Below, one piece after another: positions 45,983 to 55,225 of a stretch of DNA of 64,000 nucleotides. The stretch is from contig PMZR01000136.1 of NCBI GenBank assembly GCA_003170135.1, positions 44,582-108,581 on the forward strand, written 5' to 3'. This DNA is from Acidobacteriota bacterium. Its GTDB lineage: Bacteria > Acidobacteriota > Vicinamibacteria > Vicinamibacterales > Fen-181. Each line of letters opens with the position of its first letter. The stretch's first letter is position 1. Made by a program: the position numbers and the translations under genes. The notes under the pieces are model-generated. The model made no database searches. It was not told the origin of the DNA and saw only the letters and a list, made by a program, of their open reading frames with translations.

Positions 45983-48900
45983 CGCAACCCCGCCTCCGCC
46001 TGGTGCGCGCGGCTGCCTTCCTGTGGTGCTTCGCGCTCATCGCCGCACCGGGCGCGACGCAGTCCCGTGACCGCGACCCGGGTCCGGCGTTCTCGCTCGC
46101 GAGCCATCACATCTTCTCGACGCGCGAACATCCGTCGTTCACGCTCACCTTCACGCGTCTCTCGTACCTGGATGTCCGCGTCTACCGCGTTCGCGATCCG
46201 CTGGAGTTCTTCGCGCGATTGCGCGACCCGCACGTGCTCGGCAGCGAGCAGCCCGTCGTGCCGCAGGAACGCACCTGGCTGGAACGGGTGGCGACGTGGA
46301 AAGCGGACATGCGCGACCGGCTGCGGGCCTTCGTTCGGGCACAGTTCAGCCCGGCCTACCGCCAGGCCCGTTTGGCCGTCATCGACAGACAACGGGTCCA
46401 GCTGCGGCGAACGATCCGCTACACGACGTTCACGCAGGCCCCGCTCCTCAATCCGTCGCAGCTCGTGAGCTCGTGGCGGGAGATCCTCCCGCCGGGCCAC
46501 GGTACCGAGGTGCGCCGCGTGCCGCTCGAGGCCCGCGATCCCGGCGTCTACGTCGTCGAAGCGGTCAACGCGCCGCTCAAGGCCTACACGATCGTGGTCA
46601 TCTCCGATCTCGGCATCGTGAGCAAGAGCGCCCCGGGGCAGGTGCTGCTGTTCGTGGCGAACCGCTTCAGCGGCGAGCCGGCCGCGGGGTGCGATGCCCG
46701 GACGATTGCAGACCACAAGGTGGTCGCGTCGGGCAGCACCGGAGCCGACGGTACGCTGGACGTGGCGCTCGCCGTGAACAACCCGGATGCCGTCCTCTCG
46801 GTCGTGCGATGCGGGACGAGCGTGGCGGTTGCCGATCCTGGCGCGTGGTTCCTGCACGGCGAGGCGCGGGAACTGATGGCGTACCTGTACACCGACCGGC
46901 CCGTCTACCGCCCGGGCCACACGGTGAACATCAAGGGCATCCTGCGCTCTCGCGCGCGCGGCGGCCTCGTGCCGTTCGACGGCATGCAGGCGGAACTGTC
47001 GATTTCGGATCAGAACAACAAGGTGCTCTTCCGGCAGACACTCCCGGTAGACGAGGTTGGAGCGGTCCATGCCTCGTTCGTCGTGCCGCCGGGCGGCGCG
47101 CTCGGCTACTACGCGATGCGACTGGCCGCCGGTGGCCAGCAGGCGGACGCGACCTTCGAGGTCCAGGAATATCGAAAGCCGGAATTCGACGTTGACGTGC
47201 AACCGGCCGACAGGTTCGTCGAGCAGGGCGGGCGCGCCTCGTTCAAAGTCACGGCGCGCTACTACTTCGGCCAACCGGTCTCCGGAGCGACCGCCCGTGT
47301 CGTCTTCCGGCGCCGCCCGTATTACTCGCCGCTGCGGTATGACGACGAGAGTGAGGGCGGCGACGAGGCGGCCGGCTGGTGGGGCGGCGAGGAGATCGGC
47401 AGCCGGAGTCAGGCGCTGTCTGCCGATGGGACCGCCACCGTCGACGTCCCGCTCGACGTCGACGCGGAGAGCCACGACTATTCCCTGGAAATGGAGGCGC
47501 GCGTCACCGACGCCAGCGGACGCGAGGTTGGCGGCCACGCGATGGTGCACGCCACCTATGCGCGCTTTCTGCTCGCGGTCCGACGGCAGAGTTACGCGTC
47601 CCAACCGGGCGTCGCGAACCGCGTCGACGTGCGCGCCGAGGATTACGCCGGCGAGCCCCAGGCAGGCCTGAAAATCCACGTGTGGGCCGAGCGACTGGTG
47701 TATTCCGGCCAGGCCGGCCGCGAGCCGGCCGTCGAGCCGCTCGCCGGGTCGGAAATCACGACGGGCGCGGATGGCCGCGCCGCATGGGACGTCACGCTGC
47801 CGCGCGCCGGCTCGTATCGCCTTCGTGCGCTGGCGGCCGCGCCCGACGGACGACGGGTGGAGGCGGAGGCGGACACGTGGGTCGCGGGCTCAACGGACAC
47901 CATCGAGATGGAAAGGGAAAGCTACCTCGAACTCGTGCCGGACAAGAAGACCTATCAGCCCGGCGATATCGCGCACCTGATGCTTCGAGGCACCGACTTC
48001 GCTGTCCCTGTTCTCGTGACGAAGGAAGCCGACGCGGTCACGTTCCATCGTGTCACCCGCTACAGGGCCGGCGACACCATCGACGTGCCCATCGTGGAAG
48101 ACGACGCCGGCGACACGTACGTGAACGTGGCGTTCGTCAGGGACGACCGCTTCTACCGCGCGGAGCAACGCCTCCGAGTGCCACCCACGTCGCGCGGGCT
48201 GCAGGTGTCAATCGTGCCGGAAGCCGGCATCAGCAGGCCCGGACAGACCGTTCGCTTCACCTTATCCGTCCGAGATTCGAGCGGCAACCCGGTACAGGCG
48301 CAGCTGAGCGTCGACGTGGTGGACGAAGCGCTCTACGGCGTCACGCCCGACCGCACGCCCGATCCCCTGCGCTTCTTCTATCGGCGCGAATACAGCCGCG
48401 TCGGCACCGAGTTCTCGCATGGGTACTCGTTCGTGGGGTGGTCGGGCACGCAGCAGCTCCTGCTCGCGCAGCGCAGGCGGCCAATGACGCTTGCCGACTT
48501 CAAGGCCGACCGGCCCGCGCGCCCCGAGGTCCGCAAGGATTTCCCGGACGCCATCTTCTGGAACGCCGCCCTGGCGACCGATGCTGCAGGCGTCGCGCAC
48601 GTCGAGATCTCGTACCCCGACTCGTTGACCACTTGGCGCATGACCGTTCGGGCGGTGACCGCCAGCACGCTGGTGGGCGCGGCCATTGGCAGGACGGTGA
48701 CGACGAAAGATCTCATCGTACGCGTCATCACGCCGCGCTTCCTGACCCAGGGCGACGAGACGGAAGTCCCCATCGTGGTCCACAACTACCTGCCGTCGGC
48801 GAAGACCGTGGCCATCGACACGACCGTCGCCGGGCTCACTCCGCTCGCCCCCGCGACCGGCGCGCAAAGACGCCTGTCGATCGCCCCGGGCGGTGAGCAG

Positions 48901-50682
48901 CGCCTCGAGCCGCGCTTCACGGCCGACAAGCCCGGCCCGGTGTCAGTGACCGCCACCGCAACGACCGACGGCGCGTCCGACGCCGTTCAACTGTCGCTGC
49001 CAGTGCTCCCGTTCGGCTTGAAACGCGTCGCCTCCGCCTCCGGGTCGATCGTGACCGGCCCCGAAGCCGTCGCGTCACTCACGATTCCGGACAAGTCGAA
49101 CCCGGCCGCACGCACGATGCGCATCTCGCTCGCCCCTTCGCTCGCCGGCGCTCTGCTCGGCGGACTCGATTTTCTGACGTCGTACCCGTACGGGTGCACC
49201 GAGCAGACGCTCTCGAGCTTCGTGCCGAATCTCGTCGTCCTTCGGGCGCTCGCGCAGATGAAGATCGCGCCGACCGAGCGCCTCACCGTGCTCGACCGCC
49301 AGGTGACCGAAGGTTTGACGCGCCTCTACGAGTACCAGCACGACGACGGTGGGTGGGGCTGGTGGAAGACCGACGAGAACGATCCGTTCATGACCGCCTA
49401 CGCACTCGACGGCCTGCTCGAGGCGCAAAAGGCAGGGTATACGATCGACCGGGGACGGCTCTGGCACGGCCGGGCGGCACTCGAACGTCTCTACACGACA
49501 TACACGCGCGCGGTGCCCGACCTGAAGGCATACGAAGCCTATGTCCTGGAGCGCGTGGACCGGTCGGCGACAGCGGGAGCCGCGGTCCCGCGCCGATCGG
49601 TGGCCGCGACCGACAGGCTCGAGGAGTTGTGGAACGCCCGCAGCCGGATGTCCAGCTACGGCTGCGCCTTGCTCCTGCTCGCGCTGCAGACGGCAGGTGA
49701 CGCGCGGCGCGCGCTGCTCGACAAGGAGTTGCTCTCGAGCGTCCAGGTGAAGGGCGACCTGGCGTGGTGGAGCGCGGACTCGGACCCGCTGCTCTTCGAG
49801 CCGGTCGATGCGAGTGCCGAAGCCACCTCGCTGGCCGTGCGCGCGCTTGCGGTCGATCACGCGAAAGATCCGGTGCTCGAACGGGCGGTGCGGTGGCTGC
49901 TCGTGAACCGCAACGGCGGCTCCTACTGGTCGAGCACCAAGCAGACCGCGATCGTCCTTTGCGGCCTGCTCGACTTCCTGCGCGCCCGCAACGAGCAACC
50001 GGCCCCGTTCTCGGTGGACGTGTTCGTGAACGACGCCCTCGTCTCGACGCGAACGTTCACGGCGGCCGATCTGGCCGCGCCGGACCCTGCCGTCGTCACG
50101 GCGCCGGCGGCGGCGGGCGTGAACCGCGTCCGCTTGGTGAAGCGGGGCGAAGGCACGTTGTACTGGTCGGCCGAGGCGCAGTACTACCAGACGGGAGCGC
50201 GAATCGCGGCCACCGGTTCGCGCACGCTCGCGATCAGCCGCCTCTACTTCCGGCTCGTCCCCGTCCAGCAGAAAGACCGAATCGTCTACCGTGAGACGCC
50301 GTTTTCCGGCACCGCCCGGCCCGGCGACGTGCTGCTCGTCCGCCTCACGGTCGCGGGCTCGGCCGAATGGCGCCACCTGATGATCGAGGATCCGCTGCCC
50401 GCCGGTGCGGAACCGATCAGGCAGCAGTCGCTCTACCAACTCGAACAGCGCGTGAAATGGGCCCCGGCCGCCCGGGAGTACCGCGACGACCGCGTCGTGT
50501 TCTTCCAGGAGGATTTCGACCAGGGACGCTACGAGTACGTGTACCTGTTGAAGGTTGTGACGCCCGGCGTCTTCAAGGCGATGCCGGCGCAGATCACGCC
50601 CATGTATGTTCCGGGCGTGTCGGCCTCGACCGAGGCGCAAGGGGTGAGGTTCGAGCCCCTGTCCGCCGATGTGAAGAAGTGA
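45976..50682 (+). CDS. yfaS: Bacterial alpha-2-macroglobulin (YfaS-like) with thioester motif
   Basis: A 1568-residue periplasmic protein with a signal peptide (to about APGATQS) and no lipobox. The MG2 region has YTDRPVYRPGHTVNIKGILR. The central alpha-2-macroglobulin signature includes VRVITPRFLTQGDETEVPIVVHNY. The thioester PYGCTEQ is present (Cys1074, Gln1077), followed by the helical thioester domain (DDGGWGWWKTDENDPFMTAYALDGL). E. coli YfaS lacks the thioester; here it is intact, so covalent trapping of proteases is possible. The usual partner PBP1C is absent; DUF1175 and a membrane protein are the neighbours. ATG 45976 overlaps the DUF1175 stop. Confidence 0.92.
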   Translation: MVTQPRLRLVRAAAFLWCFALIAAPGATQSRDRDPGPAFSLASHHIFSTREHPSFTLTFTRLSYLDVRVYRVRDPLEFFARLRDPHVLGSEQPVVPQERTWLERVATWKADMRDRLRAFVRAQFSPAYRQARLAVIDRQRVQLRRTIRYTTFTQAPLLNPSQLVSSWREILPPGHGTEVRRVPLEARDPGVYVVEAVNAPLKAYTIVVISDLGIVSKSAPGQVLLFVANRFSGEPAAGCDARTIADHKVVASGSTGADGTLDVALAVNNPDAVLSVVRCGTSVAVADPGAWFLHGEARELMAYLYTDRPVYRPGHTVNIKGILRSRARGGLVPFDGMQAELSISDQNNKVLFRQTLPVDEVGAVHASFVVPPGGALGYYAMRLAAGGQQADATFEVQEYRKPEFDVDVQPADRFVEQGGRASFKVTARYYFGQPVSGATARVVFRRRPYYSPLRYDDESEGGDEAAGWWGGEEIGSRSQALSADGTATVDVPLDVDAESHDYSLEMEARVTDASGREVGGHAMVHATYARFLLAVRRQSYASQPGVANRVDVRAEDYAGEPQAGLKIHVWAERLVYSGQAGREPAVEPLAGSEITTGADGRAAWDVTLPRAGSYRLRALAAAPDGRRVEAEADTWVAGSTDTIEMERESYLELVPDKKTYQPGDIAHLMLRGTDFAVPVLVTKEADAVTFHRVTRYRAGDTIDVPIVEDDAGDTYVNVAFVRDDRFYRAEQRLRVPPTSRGLQVSIVPEAGISRPGQTVRFTLSVRDSSGNPVQAQLSVDVVDEALYGVTPDRTPDPLRFFYRREYSRVGTEFSHGYSFVGWSGTQQLLLAQRRRPMTLADFKADRPARPEVRKDFPDAIFWNAALATDAAGVAHVEISYPDSLTTWRMTVRAVTASTLVGAAIGRTVTTKDLIVRVITPRFLTQGDETEVPIVVHNYLPSAKTVAIDTTVAGLTPLAPATGAQRRLSIAPGGEQRLEPRFTADKPGPVSVTATATTDGASDAVQLSLPVLPFGLKRVASASGSIVTGPEAVASLTIPDKSNPAARTMRISLAPSLAGALLGGLDFLTSYPYGCTEQTLSSFVPNLVVLRALAQMKIAPTERLTVLDRQVTEGLTRLYEYQHDDGGWGWWKTDENDPFMTAYALDGLLEAQKAGYTIDRGRLWHGRAALERLYTTYTRAVPDLKAYEAYVLERVDRSATAGAAVPRRSVAATDRLEELWNARSRMSSYGCALLLLALQTAGDARRALLDKELLSSVQVKGDLAWWSADSDPLLFEPVDASAEATSLAVRALAVDHAKDPVLERAVRWLLVNRNGGSYWSSTKQTAIVLCGLLDFLRARNEQPAPFSVDVFVNDALVSTRTFTAADLAAPDPAVVTAPAAAGVNRVRLVKRGEGTLYWSAEAQYYQTGARIAATGSRTLAISRLYFRLVPVQQKDRIVYRETPFSGTARPGDVLLVRLTVAGSAEWRHLMIEDPLPAGAEPIRQQSLYQLEQRVKWAPAAREYRDDRVVFFQEDFDQGRYEYVYLLKVVTPGVFKAMPAQITPMYVPGVSASTEAQGVRFEPLSADVKK

Positions 50683-51410
50683 TGCTCTCTCCTCTGCTCG
50701 CGATCGTCGCCTGGCTTGCGTGTGGACACGCCGTGCTCGGCGGTCTCTTCTGGACACTCCTGCAGGTGCCTGAATCGACCGTATTCACCGTGGCGCTGTC
50801 GGTGCTCCTGGCCGTCATGCTGCTGGTCGCCACCGGCTGGGTGGAGGTGGCCGCGCAGTTATCGTGGACAGAGAGCGAGGCGCCGGCCCGTCGCATTCGC
50901 CGCGCGGCCGCCGCCGTGCCTGCGTTCCTCGTCTCGCTCGCGCTGTTCGCTCTCGTGTTCTGGCTCACCGCGCGCGCCGGGCAGTGGCTGATCGTCCACC
51001 GCGGCGAAATCGACGCCTGGCTGATCGCGGGGCCGGGTATCGTCAAGAGCAGCCCGATTCATGCGGCGCTTGGCTGGGTCCTCTGGTTCGTTCGATACGG
51101 TCTCGGGCTCTCGGTCGCGCTGACGCTGCTTGGGCAGCTCACGGTTGCCGGCGTTTGCTCGATCGCACAGCCCGCGTGGCTTTGCGCAGCCCTTCGGCCC
51201 CGACGCCTCGCGCTGGTCGCGCTCTCCATCTTCGTGTTCGTGTGGTTGCCGTGGCAGGCCGTGTACTGGCGGCCCGGGTTCTTGCCGCCCACCTGGTTCG
51301 AACCGGCCTTCGTCGCCGTGAAGTTACTCGTCTTCTACCTGGTCGCGAACCTCGGCTGGGCATTGGCGCTGAAGGTGACAGCCGCGGCCAGGCACAGCAA
51401 GCAGGACTAA
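50682..51410 (+). CDS. Polytopic inner-membrane protein of unknown family
   Basis: A 242-residue protein with about six hydrophobic helices and a basic C-terminus. No family is recognised. Its ATG overlaps the macroglobulin stop by one base, so it belongs to the DUF1175-macroglobulin operon and may anchor or regulate that system. Its stop lies two bases from the stop of the convergent PBP-SpoIID gene. Confidence 0.7.
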   Translation: MLSPLLAIVAWLACGHAVLGGLFWTLLQVPESTVFTVALSVLLAVMLLVATGWVEVAAQLSWTESEAPARRIRRAAAAVPAFLVSLALFALVFWLTARAGQWLIVHRGEIDAWLIAGPGIVKSSPIHAALGWVLWFVRYGLGLSVALTLLGQLTVAGVCSIAQPAWLCAALRPRRLALVALSIFVFVWLPWQAVYWRPGFLPPTWFEPAFVAVKLLVFYLVANLGWALALKVTAAARHSKQD

Positions 51411-51412
51411 AG

Positions 51413-53968
51413 TCAGCGGACCTCGTCCCACTTCTTTCCCGCGGCGATCTGCGCGGAGTAACAACCCGCCGCGCGCGCATACGCCTCGTGGAGCGACGCC
51501 GCCGACTGGCTGCGCAGCAGATCGTCGTCGGTTGGACATGGCATCCGCGCGGCACGCTTCCCCGCCGGTGGATCGACGCGCTCGCCGGACAGGTAGATCG
51601 CCGCCCCCTCCTTCACCCACACCGGCCGGCCCTCCAGCGACGACGTCGTCAGGATGTGGGCGATCTCGTGGCGGAGCGTCGGCTCGACGATGTGTCGCTC
51701 CTGCAGGACAGAGAACGGAACCAGGTCGATGCGATCGCCGCTGGTCGCTGCTGCCGTCCACCAGGGCAGCTTCGTCTGCCGGCAGTAGCTCTCGACGGTC
51801 GGGTGGAAGACCAGGCGGATGGTCGCCGGAAGCGGGATGCGCGCTCGCCCGCTGATCTCGGCGAGCGACTGCCGCACGAGCTTCTCCAGGTCGCCCGTCG
51901 CGCGCTGGGCGGTGACGGACAGGACGATCTCGATCCGCACCTGGTCGATCGTGCGCGGACGGGCAGGCGCCGCAGCCACCGATGTTGAACCCGGGGCGCG
52001 CGCCACGTGCGCGAGCGGAAACGGCGCAGGCGTCGGCGGCGGGCCAGGTGACAAGGTCGGTGGACGCGCCGCCGTCACCGGACCTGCGGGCTCGCCATCG
52101 TCGCTCGTTTTCACAGCGGGCAGACGGTCGATCTTCGTCCCTGGAAAGTACTCCGCCAGGATCTTCGCCGCGCTCTTGCCCTCGGCGGCCATCCGGGCGG
52201 AGCCGATCGTGCACAACCCGACGCCGTGTCCCGAACCGTGTCCCGTGAACCGGTACCCGGATGACGTGCGCTTGACGTCGAAGGCGGTGCTCTTGAGCAG
52301 CTGCCAGCCAAGCGTGCGCCCGACCGCCAGGCGCAGATCATCGCCGGTGATCTCGTCCGGGCTGATGCCATCGAGACCGACCAGCGCCGCCCGGCCCGAG
52401 CCGCTGCGGCGCGCGACGTGAAGATCGCGAATCGTATCGCCGCGAAACCCGGCGGCCCGCAGCGCGCGCAGCAGTTCGGTTTCGGCGATCTCGCTCGTCC
52501 ATGGCGGCAACAGCCGGCACGCCGCGTCTTTGCGGCGCGTCAGGAACGGCTGATTCTGTGCGCGTGGCCAGACATCGGACGGCAACTCGCTCTGGCCGCC
52601 GCAACACGCGGTGTAGAAGATCGACGCCGGCCGCCCGAGATAGGTCAGGATCTGTCCCGCCGTCGCGGCCGCCGCCTGCCGCGTCACGGCGGTTGCGGTG
52701 CCCATCACCTGGCAGTGCGTCAGGTCGCACAGGTCGAAGCCATCGTTTCTGTGCCGTCCGAGATTGGCAACCGCGAAGGTGCGCACGGCAATGGCCAGCG
52801 CTTCGAGCGCCGCCGGCGCGCTGCGCGCCGCCGCTTCGCCTGCCACCACCCGCGCGACATAGTCCTCGAGCGGCACTTGAACCAGGTCGTACCCGCCCGC
52901 GCGTGCGTGCCCCACGCGAATCGTCATCTCGCCTGTGAATGTCGTCCCGCCCGACGGCCGTCCCGCCTGTGGTGGACGTTCGGGACCTTTCGGCTCGACT
53001 GGCTGGCCGCGGCCGGGACGCGTCAAAGGACGCACCGCCGGCGCTTCCGACGCCGGCACCTTCGGACCCTCGGAGACCTGGGCCTGTCCGTAGGTTCCCT
53101 CGATCAACTGCGCGAGCGTGTCCGCCAGGACCGCCGCCGCGTCCGCGCCGGAGCCTCCTGGCATCACCACGACGACCGCGCGGGATGGGCGCGCCGACGG
53201 CGACACGGCCAGCGCCAGGCCGTGATAGCCACCGCCGGGCATCGGCGCCGTTCCGGTCTTCGCCAGGGCGTCAATTCCACGGTCACCAATCGCACGTGCG
53301 GTGCCGTACCGCGCCGCGCCGCGCAGCCCTTCCAGCAGCACCGCGCGGGTCTCCGGCCGCAGGCGCACGCCGGCGGACGGGTCGATGGCTCGCACCAGCG
53401 CGCGCAACAGTTGCTCGGGAGTCGCCTCGATTCCGTCCAGGCCGACCGCGGCGAGCGGCACCGACGCCCCGGCCGACACCGGGCCCAGCCCCAGGGCCGT
53501 GGTCGCCGCGCTCAATCGCTCACGCGGCAGTCGCGCGGCGATGCTGACGAAAAAATCATTACAGGAGTGCGCGAGCGCCTCGGCCGGCGTCATCGGCCGC
53601 CCGAGGTCCGGGTGCGCGCACACGAGTTCCCGCCCGTCCACCGTCACGCGGCGCCGGCACGTGAAGGTCGTCGTCGGCGAGATGACGCCGGATTCGAGCG
53701 CGGCGATGAGCGTGGCGATCTTGAGGACGGACCCGGGGAGGAGCCTCGTCGCGATGAGGTCCGGCTGGACGACGCTCAATGACCGTCCCGAAGGAAGGTC
53801 CATGACGAGAATCGCCGCACGGTCGCTGTTGATGGCCGCGGCACCCGACCGTTGCGGCTCGGGCGCACGCCGACCGGGCGCGGCGGCGCGACCCGAGCTG
53901 GACTCGATGGAGATGATGAGCGACACACACGCGAGAAGGCAGGCCGTCCGTTCGGCCCGCCACCTCAT
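51413..53968 (-). CDS. Three-domain envelope protein: transpeptidase-like, SpoIID/LytB, and HExxH metallopeptidase
   Basis: An 851-residue exported protein. Residues 1-30 are a signal segment. Residues about 45-300 form a penicillin-binding transpeptidase fold with SVLK (80-83), SCN (135-137) and KTG (237-239). After a Pro-rich linker, residues about 350-650 are a SpoIID/LytB domain (VPLEDYVARVVAGE, ALAIAVRTFAVANLG, FYTACCGGQSE, GHGSGHGVGLC). A second Pro-rich linker leads to a gluzincin-like domain with HEIAH (767-771) and a second Glu in VWVKEGAA (787). All three carry their core motifs. It would combine peptidoglycan binding or cleavage with peptide-bond chemistry. ATG 53968 overlaps the esterase stop (ATGA). 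Confidence 0.85.
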   Translation of the reverse strand: MRWRAERTACLLACVSLIISIESSSGRAAAPGRRAPEPQRSGAAAINSDRAAILVMDLPSGRSLSVVQPDLIATRLLPGSVLKIATLIAALESGVISPTTTFTCRRRVTVDGRELVCAHPDLGRPMTPAEALAHSCNDFFVSIAARLPRERLSAATTALGLGPVSAGASVPLAAVGLDGIEATPEQLLRALVRAIDPSAGVRLRPETRAVLLEGLRGAARYGTARAIGDRGIDALAKTGTAPMPGGGYHGLALAVSPSARPSRAVVVVMPGGSGADAAAVLADTLAQLIEGTYGQAQVSEGPKVPASEAPAVRPLTRPGRGQPVEPKGPERPPQAGRPSGGTTFTGEMTIRVGHARAGGYDLVQVPLEDYVARVVAGEAAARSAPAALEALAIAVRTFAVANLGRHRNDGFDLCDLTHCQVMGTATAVTRQAAAATAGQILTYLGRPASIFYTACCGGQSELPSDVWPRAQNQPFLTRRKDAACRLLPPWTSEIAETELLRALRAAGFRGDTIRDLHVARRSGSGRAALVGLDGISPDEITGDDLRLAVGRTLGWQLLKSTAFDVKRTSSGYRFTGHGSGHGVGLCTIGSARMAAEGKSAAKILAEYFPGTKIDRLPAVKTSDDGEPAGPVTAARPPTLSPGPPPTPAPFPLAHVARAPGSTSVAAAPARPRTIDQVRIEIVLSVTAQRATGDLEKLVRQSLAEISGRARIPLPATIRLVFHPTVESYCRQTKLPWWTAAATSGDRIDLVPFSVLQERHIVEPTLRHEIAHILTTSSLEGRPVWVKEGAAIYLSGERVDPPAGKRAARMPCPTDDDLLRSQSAASLHEAYARAAGCYSAQIAAGKKWDEVR

Positions 53969-54660
53969 GGGCGGCCCTCGAGCCCGAGAAAGGCCGCCGT
54001 CTCGTTCCACATCTCGTCGAGACTCGCGAGCAGCTGGTGGTCGTCGTCGAGCATCCGCAACAGGACGTGGGGACGGCTGCGCGCGAACGCTTCAACCGAC
54101 GCCGGATCGACGGCATCGTCGCGCCGGCCCTGGAAGATCAGGATCGGGAAATCCAGGTACGAGGCAAACGGATCGTAGGTCAACGCGTCCTCGTAGAGAC
54201 CGTAATGCACCCGCATGGTGCGGCCCTCGCCGTGGTGGTAGACGGGCATCGCGCCGGTGGCTTTCCACTGCGCCAGTCCCTCGTCGCCCAGGTGGCGCCC
54301 GTGAGTCCCCGCGAAATCCAGCGCGGGCGCCATGAGCACCAAACGATCGATCGGGTGCTTTGCGGCCAGGCCGGCGTCGCGGCTCGCGCACCGCTTCGAC
54401 CACCGGCTGGCCACCTCGAGGGCGACCAGGGCGCCCAGGCTCGACCCGATGAGCACCGTGGGCGCCGCCGGCAGCGCGACGATCGCCTGCTCGACCGTCG
54501 ACATCATGCGGCTGATGGTGAGCGTCTCGAAATCCGGCGCGTTGAGGTCCGGGCAGTGCAGCGTCAACCCCAACCGCGCCAGGCGCTCGCCGAAGAACTT
54601 CGCCTTCGTGGACGCAGGCGAGGACGCAAAGCCATGCAGGTAGAGGATGTGCGCGTTCAC
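53965..54660 (-). CDS. YqiA-like alpha/beta-hydrolase (esterase)
   Basis: A 231-residue soluble hydrolase. ILYLHGFASSPASTKAKFF is the oxyanion strand. The nucleophile Ser is in GSSLGALVAL. PILIFQGRRDDAVDP carries the acid and LLRMLDDDHQLL the catalytic His. The GTG start at 54660 overlaps the SET gene stop (GTGA), and its own stop overlaps the next start. The natural substrate is not evident. Confidence 0.85.
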   Translation of the reverse strand: MNAHILYLHGFASSPASTKAKFFGERLARLGLTLHCPDLNAPDFETLTISRMMSTVEQAIVALPAAPTVLIGSSLGALVALEVASRWSKRCASRDAGLAAKHPIDRLVLMAPALDFAGTHGRHLGDEGLAQWKATGAMPVYHHGEGRTMRVHYGLYEDALTYDPFASYLDFPILIFQGRRDDAVDPASVEAFARSRPHVLLRMLDDDHQLLASLDEMWNETAAFLGLEGRP

Positions 54661-55076
54661 AGTTTGGCGTCGCAGTCCGCGCGGCAGCGGCACGGGATCG
54701 TCGCCTCGCCGTCGGTGTGATAGTTGTAGGTCAGTTCTTCACCCGGCGCGATCGTCCGTGCCGCCCGGATCCAGATCGTGCCGTCGACGACGTGCGCGTA
54801 GCAGTTGGGCGCGCACGAGTGGTTGATGAACCGCGAGACGTTGCCGCCGACCGCCCCATCGACCACCCACCGATTGTTCAGCCGGAAACACCAGATGTGC
54901 CCGCGTTCGAGGTACCGCGTCTCCCGCTTCCAGCTCTCCTTGTGGGTGATCTTCTCGCCGGCATAGTCGATGATCCGCTTGTTCTTGGAGATCGGCTCGC
55001 ACGCGAAGACGCCCCATCCGTGCACCCGCGAACGACGCCGTTCGATTCTTGGAATTGTCAGCACTCGCCTCGCCAC
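54657..55076 (-). CDS. SET-domain protein (protein-lysine methyltransferase-like)
   Basis: A 139-residue protein that is essentially one SET domain. RSRVHGWGVFACEPISKNKRIIDYAGE opens it. NVSRFINHSCAPNC and GEELTYNY form the cofactor/active-site knot, and CRCRADC is a post-SET-like Cys cluster. Bacterial SET proteins of this size methylate lysines in a few studied cases; the target here is unknown. The GTG start at 55076 has GAGGAT seven bases upstream. It is the first gene of a coupled three-gene operon with the esterase and the PBP-SpoIID protein. Confidence 0.87.
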   Translation of the reverse strand: MARRVLTIPRIERRRSRVHGWGVFACEPISKNKRIIDYAGEKITHKESWKRETRYLERGHIWCFRLNNRWVVDGAVGGNVSRFINHSCAPNCYAHVVDGTIWIRAARTIAPGEELTYNYHTDGEATIPCRCRADCDAKL

Positions 55077-55113
55077 GTCTGATCCTCGTGTTCCCGCGGT
55101 TGATGCGTGATCA

Positions 55114-55119
55114 ATTGTA
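55114..55119 (-). promoter_or_regulatory. -10 hexamer for the SET-esterase-PBP operon
   Basis: On the minus strand GGGTACAAT gives a TACAAT hexamer, 37 bases upstream of the GTG. No clear -35 element is visible. Confidence 0.4.
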
Positions 55120-55213
55120 CCCGATGCGCGGCCCGCTGACGCCGCAGCACGACACGCGGGGGGCGCGACGGCCGGCCCCAGCCGGCGGACGCCGTATCGA
55201 GCGCCTGCTTGGA

Positions 55214-55219
55214 TAGAAT
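55214..55219 (+). promoter_or_regulatory. -10 hexamer placed for a leaderless mRNA
   Basis: TAGAAT ends six bases before the ATG at 55226, with no Shine-Dalgarno between. The hexamer and spacing are identical to those at 44152. Confidence 0.45.
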
Positions 55220-55225
55220 GTGCCA

